41,871 nucleotides of DNA, taken from Kiritimatiellia bacterium. GTDB taxonomy: Bacteria > Verrucomicrobiota > Kiritimatiellia > RFP12 > UBA1067. The stretch is from NCBI GenBank assembly GCA_024405265.1, contig JAKSOZ010000012.1, forward strand, positions 1-41,871, in the 5' to 3' direction. A program made the position numbers and the translations under genes. Shown one piece after another: positions 35,621-41,849 of the stretch. How positions within the stretch are numbered: position 1 is the first letter of the stretch; every line of letters begins with the position of its first letter. Under the pieces are notes generated by a model. It was not told where the DNA came from. It did no database searches and worked only from the letters and a program-made list of their open reading frames with translations.

Positions 35621-36191
35621 CAGCTACTCCTTCCATGAACAACTTGAACAAATGCTTCGACAGGACGTGAATATCACTTTCGCCATACGCAGCGATTGCT
35701 ATGTTACATCCGCCATTATAGAGCATCACCCACTTATCAACTGCCTTCGAGTACTTTTCGATGAAGTTCTTCTTGCTGCGATAGAACCGACGACGAACAT
35801 CTTCGTCGGGAACATAATGTCCTCCGGTCTTGACTCGCACAGCAATACGTGCGATACATACTTCAGGATTATCGAGGAAGGTATAAATAATCGCCGTCTC
35901 ATAGCCGAGCGACTTCGCTTTCTCGATGACCTTCAAGTAGACGTTCCCCGAAAGCGTCGACTCAATCGCGAAAGAAGTCCCCGCGGCAAAAAGCTCTTCG
36001 ATGCGCTTTAAGGTTTCTTTGCCCGCTTCGATTTTCGCCGCGGTCGGCTCGGCGGGATTTATCTCTCGCGCGATGTCGTCGGGGTTCACGTAGACAAGCG
36101 ACTCCGCAGGCAGGAGTACTTTGGAAATAGTACTCTTGCCGCTACCATTGGCGCCGGCTAAGATATAGAGCTTTTTCACCACGATTGACAT
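35613..36191 (-). CDS. Zeta-toxin-like P-loop ATPase/kinase
   Basis: The 192-residue protein has Walker A GANGSGKST (residues 13-21), VNPDDIAREINP with the acidic residue seen in zeta toxins, SFAIESTLSG (substrate-binding segment) and GHYVPDEDVRRRFYRS (arginine-rich lid). Such COG4185-type proteins are close to zeta toxins, which phosphorylate UDP-sugars of the cell wall. The first ATG (36191) overlaps a TATAAT hexamer, so if that is a real -10 the true start could be a GTG at 36182 or 36179. It is the first gene of a three-gene set with a small antitoxin-like protein and a PIN toxin. Action as a toxin is inferred. Confidence 0.82.
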   Translation of the reverse strand: MSIVVKKLYILAGANGSGKSTISKVLLPAESLVYVNPDDIAREINPAEPTAAKIEAGKETLKRIEELFAAGTSFAIESTLSGNVYLKVIEKAKSLGYETAIIYTFLDNPEVCIARIAVRVKTGGHYVPDEDVRRRFYRSKKNFIEKYSKAVDKWVMLYNGGCNIAIAAYGESDIHVLSKHLFKLFMEGVADA

Positions 36192-36240
36192 TATATCAAA
36201 TTTTAAGCGCCCTCGTCATCAAGAATCTTCAAATACAATT

Positions 36241-36266
36241 CGCGGCAGTCCCGAAGAACCGCCGCG
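36241..36266 (-). terminator. Conserved hairpin copy D (UUCG loop), after the DUF4160 gene
   Basis: Read as minus-strand RNA, 11-base arms CGCGGCGGTTC and GGACTGCCGCG enclose a UUCG tetraloop, with two G.U wobbles. It is one of four near-identical copies (others at 36889, 37404 and 38036), here between DUF4160 and the zeta-like gene. No long T-run follows; it probably stops or protects transcripts. This copy lacks the promoter seen next to the others. Confidence 0.6.
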
Positions 36267-36302
36267 TATTAATCTATAATCAGCTATTACCTGAATGTGG
36301 AT

Positions 36303-36581
36303 TCAGCAATAATATGATGCTTGCCCGAATCGTTCCGTCCATTTGCGAACAATTAGACGATATTGCGATTCGATAACTCGACGAACCGATTTCAACTTAT
36401 TCGCGGGGATCTTACCTTTGTTGTGACACACTACTGTTCCGCCGGACTTAGTGAGCCAAATCTTCGTATCCTCCGGTTGCGGAACCGCGTCTGTAACATG
36501 AACATGAACAGGTTCTAGAGGATTTCCTTCGCCTATCCAAAAATAAACGGTGTAAGGGCCGACATCAAAAACCCGAGGCAT
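36303..36581 (-). CDS. DUF4160 family protein
   Basis: The 92-residue protein has the DUF4160 pattern: MPRVFDVGPYTVYFWIGEG, a conserved PVHVHV segment (family PPHFHV), and a helical, basic C-terminus. DUF4160 proteins often occur in pairs with a DUF2442-like or similar small protein and are thought to be toxin-antitoxin parts, though evidence is limited. A strong ribosome site GGAGGA lies 8 bases before the ATG, inside the end of the upstream gene, which it overlaps by 17 bases. The pair is bounded by hairpins at 36889 and 36241. Confidence 0.78.
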   Translation of the reverse strand: MPRVFDVGPYTVYFWIGEGNPLEPVHVHVTDAVPQPEDTKIWLTKSGGTVVCHNKGKIPANKLKSVRRVIESQYRLIVRKWTERFGQASYYC

Positions 36582-36834
36582 TAAGGAATCCTCCTGTCTC
36601 TGAATATTCGTAGATTAAATGAGCTCCGTCTTCAATAATCTGCTGATACTCCTTGAGTTCTTCTTCACTAAAGCCCTCGACATCACTCCATTGATAAGAC
36701 GGAAGCATACAAGTGGCCGCTTTAAAGCCACGCATAATCGGCTGCTCAATGCAAACGCGAATCTGCCCATCCGCAAGCTTCTCGGAATGAGCAATCATCG
36801 TATTATCATCAAGCGTCATAAACGGATACATCAT
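36565..36834 (-). CDS. Small partner protein of DUF4160, antitoxin candidate
   Basis: The coding region is 89 residues from the ATG at 36834. I preferred this start to one at 36930 because the family-like sequence begins at MMYPFMTLDDNTM and an AAAGGCGGTGA site precedes it; the longer frame would run through the promoter and hairpin at 36859-36914. Further segments are HSEKLADGQIRVCIEQP, ATCMLPSYQW and a C-terminal acidic helix. Similar small proteins are found next to DUF4160 genes. It is the first gene of a two-gene unit. The role as an antitoxin is inferred from the pair, not from a motif. Confidence 0.65.
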   Translation of the reverse strand: MMYPFMTLDDNTMIAHSEKLADGQIRVCIEQPIMRGFKAATCMLPSYQWSDVEGFSEEELKEYQQIIEDGAHLIYEYSETGGFLNASGF

Positions 36835-36858
36835 ATATTCACCGCCTTTCACCAAAAT

Positions 36859-36887
36859 ATTATACCATAGTCCTCTTAGGAAAACAA
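36859..36887 (-). promoter_or_regulatory. Promoter of the DUF4160 pair (TTGTTT-17-TATAAT)
   Basis: TTGTTT (36882-36887) and TATAAT (36859-36864) are 17 bases apart on the minus strand, with TATGG before the -10. The -35 starts 1 base after the hairpin at 36889-36914. Two more copies of this hairpin-promoter unit lie at 37373 and 38005. Confidence 0.8.
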
Positions 36888-36888
36888 G

Positions 36889-36914
36889 CGCGGTAGTTCT
36901 TTCGAACCGCCGCG
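36889..36914 (-). terminator. Conserved hairpin copy C (GAAA loop), after the DUF3791-type pair
   Basis: The minus-strand RNA has arms CGCGGCGGTTC and GAACTACCGCG around a GAAA tetraloop, with one C-A mismatch and one G.U wobble. It starts 2 bases after the stop codon of the 74-residue gene and is followed 1 base later by the promoter at 36859-36887. Confidence 0.65.
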
Positions 36915-36916
36915 TA

Positions 36917-37141
36917 TTAGGCCAATGCAAGCATCAAATATAACTGCTCGGAACTGTTATGCCAAAGTTTAGTGGCTTCATCGGCAAGCTTTTTATAAAA
37001 CGGCATCGCGTAGATTCGGCGCATCGCTTCCAATGTCGTTATGCCGCAATCTTTCGCCATAAGTTCAGCCATTCCCGCAATCTTCCAAGGCAAAAGGAGA
37101 TGCACATTCTCTTGCGTTATTTCTCCAGTGAACGCTATCAT
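36917..37141 (-). CDS. Small protein, partner of the DUF3791 protein
   Basis: The 74-residue protein carries LLLPWKIAGMAELMAKDCGI, then MRRIYAMPFYKKLADEAT and KLWHNSSEQLYLML. I have seen similar layouts (a LLxPxKI start, a Y..L..E.TK.W centre) in small genes next to DUF3791 members, so I treat the two as a pair. It overlaps the DUF3791 gene by 4 bases and ends 2 bases before a hairpin. Its activity is unknown. A toxin-antitoxin role is only inferred. Confidence 0.6.
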   Translation of the reverse strand: MIAFTGEITQENVHLLLPWKIAGMAELMAKDCGITTLEAMRRIYAMPFYKKLADEATKLWHNSSEQLYLMLALA

Positions 37142-37356
37142 ATCTTTGCGCCTCTCACTTCCAGGAAGCGATTGATATAATCAAGCACCATATCAATTCC
37201 CATGGTATGAAGAATTTCATACTCTTCGTACAAGTAACTATCGACACCATACTTGGCGAAAAGCGTAGACACCTCTTCTCCGCCAATATGCTTGGCGGTT
37301 TTATATGCTTCCACGCAAAAAGCGACAAAAGCAACCTTTTTAGCTTCTTCACTCAT
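37138..37356 (-). CDS. DUF3791-type small protein
   Basis: The 72-residue protein fits the DUF3791 pattern: VAFVAFCVEAYKTAKHIGGE, EEVSTLFAKYGVDSYL and a C-terminal EILHTMGIDMVLDYINRFLE segment. It is the first gene of a two-gene unit driven by the promoter at 37373-37401, with its start about 17 bases after the -10. DUF3791 proteins usually come with a small partner gene, as here. The function of the family is unknown; a toxin-antitoxin role is inferred from the setting. Confidence 0.65.
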   Translation of the reverse strand: MSEEAKKVAFVAFCVEAYKTAKHIGGEEVSTLFAKYGVDSYLYEEYEILHTMGIDMVLDYINRFLEVRGAKI

Positions 37357-37372
37357 AAATCTCTTTTACTAT

Positions 37373-37401
37373 ATTATACCATAATCCCCTTCTAAATACA
37401 A
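37373..37401 (-). promoter_or_regulatory. Promoter of the DUF3791-type pair (TTGTAT-17-TATAAT)
   Basis: TTGTAT (37396-37401) and TATAAT (37373-37378) are 17 bases apart on the minus strand, with TATGG before the -10. The hairpin at 37404-37429 ends 2 bases before the -35. Confidence 0.8.
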
Positions 37402-37403
37402 CA

Positions 37404-37429
37404 CGCGGCAGTTCCGAAGAACCGCCGCG
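37404..37429 (-). terminator. Conserved hairpin copy B (UUCG loop), after the ParE-type toxin
   Basis: The minus-strand RNA has arms CGCGGCGGTTC and GAACTGCCGCG around a UUCG tetraloop. It lies 37 bases after the stop of the ParE-type toxin gene and just before the next promoter. Confidence 0.65.
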
Positions 37430-37466
37430 CTTGCTTAGCCTTAATCAGGGATTTGCTGAATAGGGA

Positions 37467-37766
37467 TTATCGAGCCAATGAGAGATGTTCGTCTATCCAA
37501 TCAGGATTGCGTTTATTGCCAATTACAGCATAAACAACAACGCCCGAATCTTCAATATCATAATAGATTGAATAAGGGAATCTACCTGAAAGCAAACGGT
37601 AAAACCCATAAACTCGAGTATGAATCCCGGCATACAGCGCCAAAGAACCGGCCTCTGAATATATCGTATCCGAGAAATAATCGCCTAGCCCTTCCTGCTG
37701 ACTATTGTAAAAATGCCAGCCGTCGACAATATCCAAGTGCGCGGATTTTGAGAACTTAACGCGCAT
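37467..37766 (-). CDS. RelE/ParE-superfamily toxin
   Basis: The 99-residue protein follows the ParE layout: an N-terminal strand (MRVKFSKSAHLDI), two helices, and the C-terminal beta-sheet motif FYRLLSGRFPYSIYYDIED followed by VVYAVIGNKRNPDW. ParE toxins inhibit gyrase, while RelE relatives cut mRNA; the sequence does not settle which applies. The gene overlaps its antitoxin by 11 bases, the usual order antitoxin-toxin. It ends 37 bases before a hairpin. It should be active as no key segment is missing. Confidence 0.87.
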   Translation of the reverse strand: MRVKFSKSAHLDIVDGWHFYNSQQEGLGDYFSDTIYSEAGSLALYAGIHTRVYGFYRLLSGRFPYSIYYDIEDSGVVVYAVIGNKRNPDWIDEHLSLAR

Positions 37767-37983
37767 AAGCTACAGCTTCTTTTAGACGGCGCTTCGATTC
37801 GTCGATAGAGATTAACTCGTCTTCACCTGACTCAACGCGACGACGACGTTCCGCCAAGACTTCAGCGTGCCAATGCGGCGCCGACACATTTCCTGCCGAA
37901 GACATAACCTTCCAAAGGAACTCCATTGATTGGACACGTTCTTCGGCAGTCATGTCATTTATTTGTTCTAGCGTAAAAGCCAT
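37756..37983 (-). CDS. Antitoxin of the ParE-type toxin (addiction-module family)
   Basis: The 75-residue protein has an N-terminal helix (MAFTLEQINDMTAEERVQSMEFLW) and a long acidic helix with RRRVESGEDELISIDESKRRLKE. This is typical of the unstable-antitoxin family placed before ParE toxins: xxSGExxxxxxxExxxRLR. A ribosome site (AAAGGATT) precedes the ATG, and the promoter TTGTTC-17-TATAAT lies just upstream (38005-38033). The C-terminal part should wrap the toxin. Like other antitoxins it probably represses its own promoter, but no operator was proven. Confidence 0.83.
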   Translation of the reverse strand: MAFTLEQINDMTAEERVQSMEFLWKVMSSAGNVSAPHWHAEVLAERRRRVESGEDELISIDESKRRLKEAVAYAR

Positions 37984-38004
37984 ATACTAATCCTTTCGAG
38001 AAAT

Positions 38005-38033
38005 ATTATACCATAATCCTCTTAGGAGAACAA
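38005..38033 (-). promoter_or_regulatory. Promoter of the ParE-type toxin-antitoxin pair (TTGTTC-17-TATAAT)
   Basis: TTGTTC (38028-38033) and TATAAT (38005-38010) are 17 bases apart on the minus strand, with TATGG before the -10. The -35 touches the extended base of the hairpin at 38033-38064. Confidence 0.82.
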
Positions 38034-38064
38034 TACGCGGCAGTTCTTTCGAACCGCCGCGTAT
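38033..38064 (-). terminator. Conserved hairpin copy A (GAAA loop), after the 38-41 kb LamG protein
   Basis: The 14-base arms (ATACGCGGCGGTTC and GAACTGCCGCGTAT) enclose a GAAA tetraloop in minus-strand RNA, with one G.U wobble. This is the longest of the four copies. It lies 24 bases after the stop of the LamG gene at 38089 and directly before the antitoxin promoter. Confidence 0.7.
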
Positions 38065-38088
38065 CGTTAGGTTTCGCTTAAGCGAAGA

Positions 38089-41000
38089 TTAGTCCTGTGC
38101 CGTGGGGAGCGAGAGCTTGAGCTGATAGAGGTGGGTGTTCGTCGCCCCATCACCACAGATCGTCGTCGTCACGTCTTCGACCGTAACAACCGCATTCGGA
38201 TACTTCTCCTGCAAAGCAGTCGCGGCATCCTCAAGACTCTCGGACGCGAGAATCGCCGCGAGATCTTCAGCAGTGATCTTGAGCTCAGGATCGTCCGCCG
38301 AGTTCTCAACCCCCATGAGGAAGCAGTTCACGTTGATCGAGGAAAGCCCGTCAATCGTCGTGATTCCGGAGGTCTCCGTAATCCACGCAGCGAGCTTTTC
38401 AGGATCAGCCGTCTGAATCGTCGCAGGAACGACATCCATAACGTTGTCCTCTGTAATCTCATCGATCGTCGTCGGTCCCGTCTGCGTCACCGTGATGCCC
38501 GGATCGAACGGCGTATCAATGTTCTGTCCGATGGAGGAATATTGAATTGAGAGCTCACCGTTCTCGTACGACGTCACACCCTGAACATCACTCGTGATCG
38601 CATAGCCCTTCGCAGGCGTGAAATAAATCACAACCGCCTGACCATGGATCGCAGCAAATGTACCGTTTTCTACTGCTGTGCGTTCACCACCGTTGATCGT
38701 ATAGGAGGCCGTAACGTGCTCGATATCGCTCTTAACTGCGATCGTGTACTCATTGATAGCCGTTTCAAACGTCAGCGAACCGACGGCGGAATCCTCGACA
38801 ACCTTGTCGATCGTCGTCGACTTGGTGTTCTCGCCGACGATATGATAGCCGGTCGAACCCTGATAAGTGACCGTAACTTCCGCGCCATACGGAACCGCGA
38901 TTTCGTTATTAGTCGCGGACTTCGTAACGCCATTGACGGTAACCGTATAGGACGTATGCTCATAGGTCGGGATCGTCAAGGTCTTCGTATCGACCGTAAC
39001 TTCAACGACATACGCGCCATCCTTATACGCCTTAACCGCATGACGATGCGTCGCCTCGGGAAGCGTAACCGTAACCTTCTCGTCTGCCTGATCAATAAGA
39101 CCGGTGAGCTGATAGGTCGTCGTTTCCATGACCTCAGAGATGTCGATCTCAGAGCAATCGAACGAAAGCGAACCGTTCGCGCCGAGCGTGACGGGCGTAC
39201 CGGCGAGCTTCAGCGTGCCATACGGAATCACAACAGGCGTATTGATGATCGCCGCATCAGACGCAGTGATCTCGCCAGCAGCCGTTGTAGGATCACCCTC
39301 TTCGACGGGCTCGACAGGATACGTACCGGGCTTGATCGTGAGCTCACCGGAACCGCCGATCGTCAGCGTCTCCGTCGCCTGCTTCGCATTGAGCGTCATC
39401 GACGAATCACCATCAACGGTAATCGTCATGGACGCGCCTTCCGCAGGAACCGTCGCAGCTTCCTTGGTCTTGTCATTCGTCCAAGTTGCCTCTTCTTCGA
39501 TAAGATTGACGTCACCGGCAATCGTACGCGTAAAGAGACCGTTCTCGGAAACGTAAGGATAGGCCGAGAAGAGCGCCTGAGTCTGCTTGTCCGAGAGGAT
39601 GTAATCGTAGACACGAATAGCGTTAATCGCGCCGGTTTCAGTCGCGACATCGGCTACCGCCTTATAAACGCCCTTGGCTTTGATTCCACCACCGAAGTCT
39701 GATCCGACCTGAATGCCGCCATAATTGGACTTGCCGAGACTGAAGCCGCTCGGAAGAGCAATCTGACCACGCTTCGTGCCGTCAACATAAACGGTCATCA
39801 CATCGCCTTGGCGAGTAATAACATACGCATGACGCGAAGTTGCGGCATTCGGCACGGTCGCATAAACGGCAGTTGCGGCATTAACCGTTCCGCCCATGGC
39901 AGTGGCGATCATAACCTGATCCTTCGTATCGGTCGTAGTGATCAGGAGCGAACCATAATCGTTATAGTAAGTATAGCCGATGCTGATGAACTGGGTATTG
40001 GCAGTAGGCGACATCTGACCGACGACGACAATGGAGCAGCCATTCTCGCCATTGAAGGCTGAATTGAAAGCACCGGCTGCACCGTCGATATACGGATGGG
40101 TGCGGAGCAAGCAACCGACGGTATCATCCCACTCCTCATTAGCGCCCTTTGTAAACGTTGCCGCACTATCCCACTTGAGGTTACCGGTACCGGGACGGTT
40201 ATAGGTGAAGTAACCGCCGCCACCACCGGCCTTGCCGATATCGGCCTTGTTATTCTTGAAGGTCAGATCGAAGACCGTCGCATTACCGTCGACGATACCC
40301 AGCGCGGAAGTGAACGTCGCCGTTCCATCGGTTACGGGAAGCGTCTCAAACTTCGTGCCGGCCGTATAGCTGATGGAGGTAATGCCAGCAGGAACATTCG
40401 TGAACGTCGCCGAACCGGTCTTCGCTTCCTCAATCGTCATCGTCGCACCGGCAACCGTCTGCGCGGGAGCGGTAATCGTCGGGATCGTAACTCCACTCAA
40501 GTCACGGGTCGTTCCGACATTAACGCCGTACGTACCGGCGGTCACTTCGGTAATCGTGCCGCTATCATCAGCAGCAACCGTATATTTAAGCTTGGAAATT
40601 TCAGTCAACTTTTCCGTGGAAACCAATTCCTGATAAACGCGGAGATCGTCAAGAATCACGCCGCTTACACGATCAAAGTTCGCTGTCGTGAGCTTGCCAC
40701 CCCAGCCACCATTTACGCCACCAATCTGATAATTCTTATTACCGGTCCAGTTGCGTCCCGTATACGAACCGACGGAAACACCGTCGACATAAAGCGTATA
40801 GGTTCCGGCGTTCGACGTAATCGCATACGAATGCGCCGCTGTCGGGTCGGTATTATAAGTAACGCCGACAACCATGTTCTGATCCGCCTCTGCTGCAGGC
40901 GCACCCCAAAGACGAAGCGTCACGGCGCCTGTCGTGCCATCCGTTGAGCTGGTCGGCTCGGCAAAGAGACCCAAACCTTCACCATTGCCGCCAATCGTCA

Positions 41001-41346
41001 TCATCGGAGCCGACTTACCCGCAGTCACCGTAGCAGGCGCCGTCATCTTAAGAACAATCGTCGCCGCGCCGGAGCCGAGCGCAAAATTACCTCCGTAGGG
41101 ATGGCACGAGCCATGAACAGTCTTCAACGCCTTACCCATCTCGGAAGCTTCGCAATTAGCCGCGCTACCCTTCTCGCCGTTGAAGGACAATTCGGCTGCG
41201 CCATAGCTCGTCAAGTACTGAGAGCCATCGAAGCGATACCAATGCTTCGGCGTAATACCGGTTTCATCGACATCCGCGTAGGCGTTGCCCGCGAGAATCG
41301 AGAGAATAGCTGCCGCGCTGATGCCGGCGAGAGTCTTTATACTCAT
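38089..41346 (-). CDS. Secreted LamG-domain protein (about 1085 aa)
   Basis: I chose the ATG at 41346 because the protein then begins with a clean signal peptide (MSIKTLAGISAAAILSILAG, cleavage near NAYA); an ATG at 41385 would add 13 charged residues. After the signal comes a LamG/concanavalin-like domain (about residues 30-250, HWYRFDGSQ to LDDLRVYQ), a linker, a second LamG (about 390-600, with YVDGTKRGQI and INAIRVYDYIL), then a beta-repeat region starting with LFTRTIAGD and a C-terminal domain (TIPTYEHTSYTV...) shared with the giant protein. The last 100 residues are acidic and helical. No membrane anchor is visible. The ribosome site is weak (AAAGAAAGTGA). It probably works outside the cell. 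Confidence 0.87.
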   Translation of the reverse strand: MSIKTLAGISAAAILSILAGNAYADVDETGITPKHWYRFDGSQYLTSYGAAELSFNGEKGSAANCEASEMGKALKTVHGSCHPYGGNFALGSGAATIVLKMTAPATVTAGKSAPMMTIGGNGEGLGLFAEPTSSTDGTTGAVTLRLWGAPAAEADQNMVVGVTYNTDPTAAHSYAITSNAGTYTLYVDGVSVGSYTGRNWTGNKNYQIGGVNGGWGGKLTTANFDRVSGVILDDLRVYQELVSTEKLTEISKLKYTVAADDSGTITEVTAGTYGVNVGTTRDLSGVTIPTITAPAQTVAGATMTIEEAKTGSATFTNVPAGITSISYTAGTKFETLPVTDGTATFTSALGIVDGNATVFDLTFKNNKADIGKAGGGGGYFTYNRPGTGNLKWDSAATFTKGANEEWDDTVGCLLRTHPYIDGAAGAFNSAFNGENGCSIVVVGQMSPTANTQFISIGYTYYNDYGSLLITTTDTKDQVMIATAMGGTVNAATAVYATVPNAATSRHAYVITRQGDVMTVYVDGTKRGQIALPSGFSLGKSNYGGIQVGSDFGGGIKAKGVYKAVADVATETGAINAIRVYDYILSDKQTQALFSAYPYVSENGLFTRTIAGDVNLIEEEATWTNDKTKEAATVPAEGASMTITVDGDSSMTLNAKQATETLTIGGSGELTIKPGTYPVEPVEEGDPTTAAGEITASDAAIINTPVVIPYGTLKLAGTPVTLGANGSLSFDCSEIDISEVMETTTYQLTGLIDQADEKVTVTLPEATHRHAVKAYKDGAYVVEVTVDTKTLTIPTYEHTSYTVTVNGVTKSATNNEIAVPYGAEVTVTYQGSTGYHIVGENTKSTTIDKVVEDSAVGSLTFETAINEYTIAVKSDIEHVTASYTINGGERTAVENGTFAAIHGQAVVIYFTPAKGYAITSDVQGVTSYENGELSIQYSSIGQNIDTPFDPGITVTQTGPTTIDEITEDNVMDVVPATIQTADPEKLAAWITETSGITTIDGLSSINVNCFLMGVENSADDPELKITAEDLAAILASESLEDAATALQEKYPNAVVTVEDVTTTICGDGATNTHLYQLKLSLPTAQD

Positions 41347-41427
41347 ACTATTTATCACTTTCTTTTTGTGTTTTAATTGCAACAAATTACTACACGCTCA
41401 AGGAGGTTGTCCCCTCGAACTGGTGAC

Positions 41428-41456
41428 ATTATAGCAAATTGAAGAATCTTCCGCAA
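41428..41456 (-). promoter_or_regulatory. Promoter of the 38-41 kb LamG gene (TTGCGG-17-TATAAT)
   Basis: TTGCGG (41451-41456) and TATAAT (41428-41433) are 17 bases apart on the minus strand. The leader would be about 75 bases long and includes ACCTCCTT, the reverse of a ribosome binding site, plus a small GAGG/CCTC inverted repeat. Confidence 0.72.
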
Positions 41457-41571
41457 CAAAGTTTTTTCACTCTACATAGTCGGAGGAAAAAATCATTAGC
41501 GGTAAGCAGAACCGAACAGCCGCGCTCATCGGCGCGGTCCTCGGCGTCCTCTCCGGCGGCGGCTGCCGATA

Positions 41572-41725
41572 AGCACGCTGGAAAACGATTTTGAGCACGC
41601 TGAAAAGCAAATCTCAGCGCGCTGAAAAGTAAAAGTCAGCACGCTGAAAATGAAAAGTCAGCGTGCTCAAAAACAAAAGTCAGCACGCTGAAAATCAGAA
41701 GTCAGCACGCTCAAAAACAGGCTCT
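41572..41725. repeat. Seven tandem 22-bp repeats (AGCACGCTGAAAA type)
   Basis: Units start at 41572, 41594, 41616, 41638, 41660, 41682 and 41704, each exactly 22 bases. The core is AGCACGCTGAAAA followed by a variable tail that often ends GTC. Unit 5 has AGCGTGCT, the reverse complement of AGCACGCT. Since 22 is not a multiple of 3 and stops occur in all frames, the array is not coding. Confidence 0.9.
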
Positions 41726-41776
41726 CGCCTCGACTCGACTTCCGCCCGTGTGAAGTTCAATCTGTGAGGCGGAGGT

Positions 41777-41808
41777 GCTTCCGGGGGACGAGGGGCTTCC
41801 GGGGGACG
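41777..41808. repeat. Two copies of a 14-base direct repeat
   Basis: GCTTCCGGGGGACG occurs at 41777-41790 and again at 41795-41808, four bases apart. Confidence 0.8.
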
Positions 41809-41814
41809 GCAGCG

Positions 41815-41849
41815 GCGAGTAGCTGTACTCGCTGAATCGCAAGCGATTC
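41815..41849. other. Two adjacent perfect hairpins
   Basis: GCGAGTA/TACTCGC (41815-41832, 4-base loop) and GAATCGC/GCGATTC (41834-41849, 2-base loop) each have a 7-base stem. They lie beside the direct repeats near the window edge. The role is unknown. Confidence 0.6.

Noticed and set aside
36202-36266. Short reading frame through hairpin D ending DDEGA
   Set aside because: The frame has no start codon and uses the hairpin, which is clearly a conserved element in its own right; most likely chance.
36835-36930. N-terminal extension of the DUF4160 partner
   Set aside because: The stretch contains the promoter and hairpin of the unit, so translation cannot start there from that promoter.
36241-38064. 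Integron attC sites between gene cassettes
   Set aside because: The hairpins lack the GTTRRRY / RYYYAAC core sites, all have strong promoters next to them unlike classical cassettes, and no integrase gene is in the window.
41493-41571. Short plus-strand peptide after a GGAGG site
   Set aside because: It would need an ATT or ATC start and has no recognisable promoter; kept only as a note.
41572-41725. CRISPR array
   Set aside because: The repeats are joined head to tail without spacers and the unit is only 22 bases.
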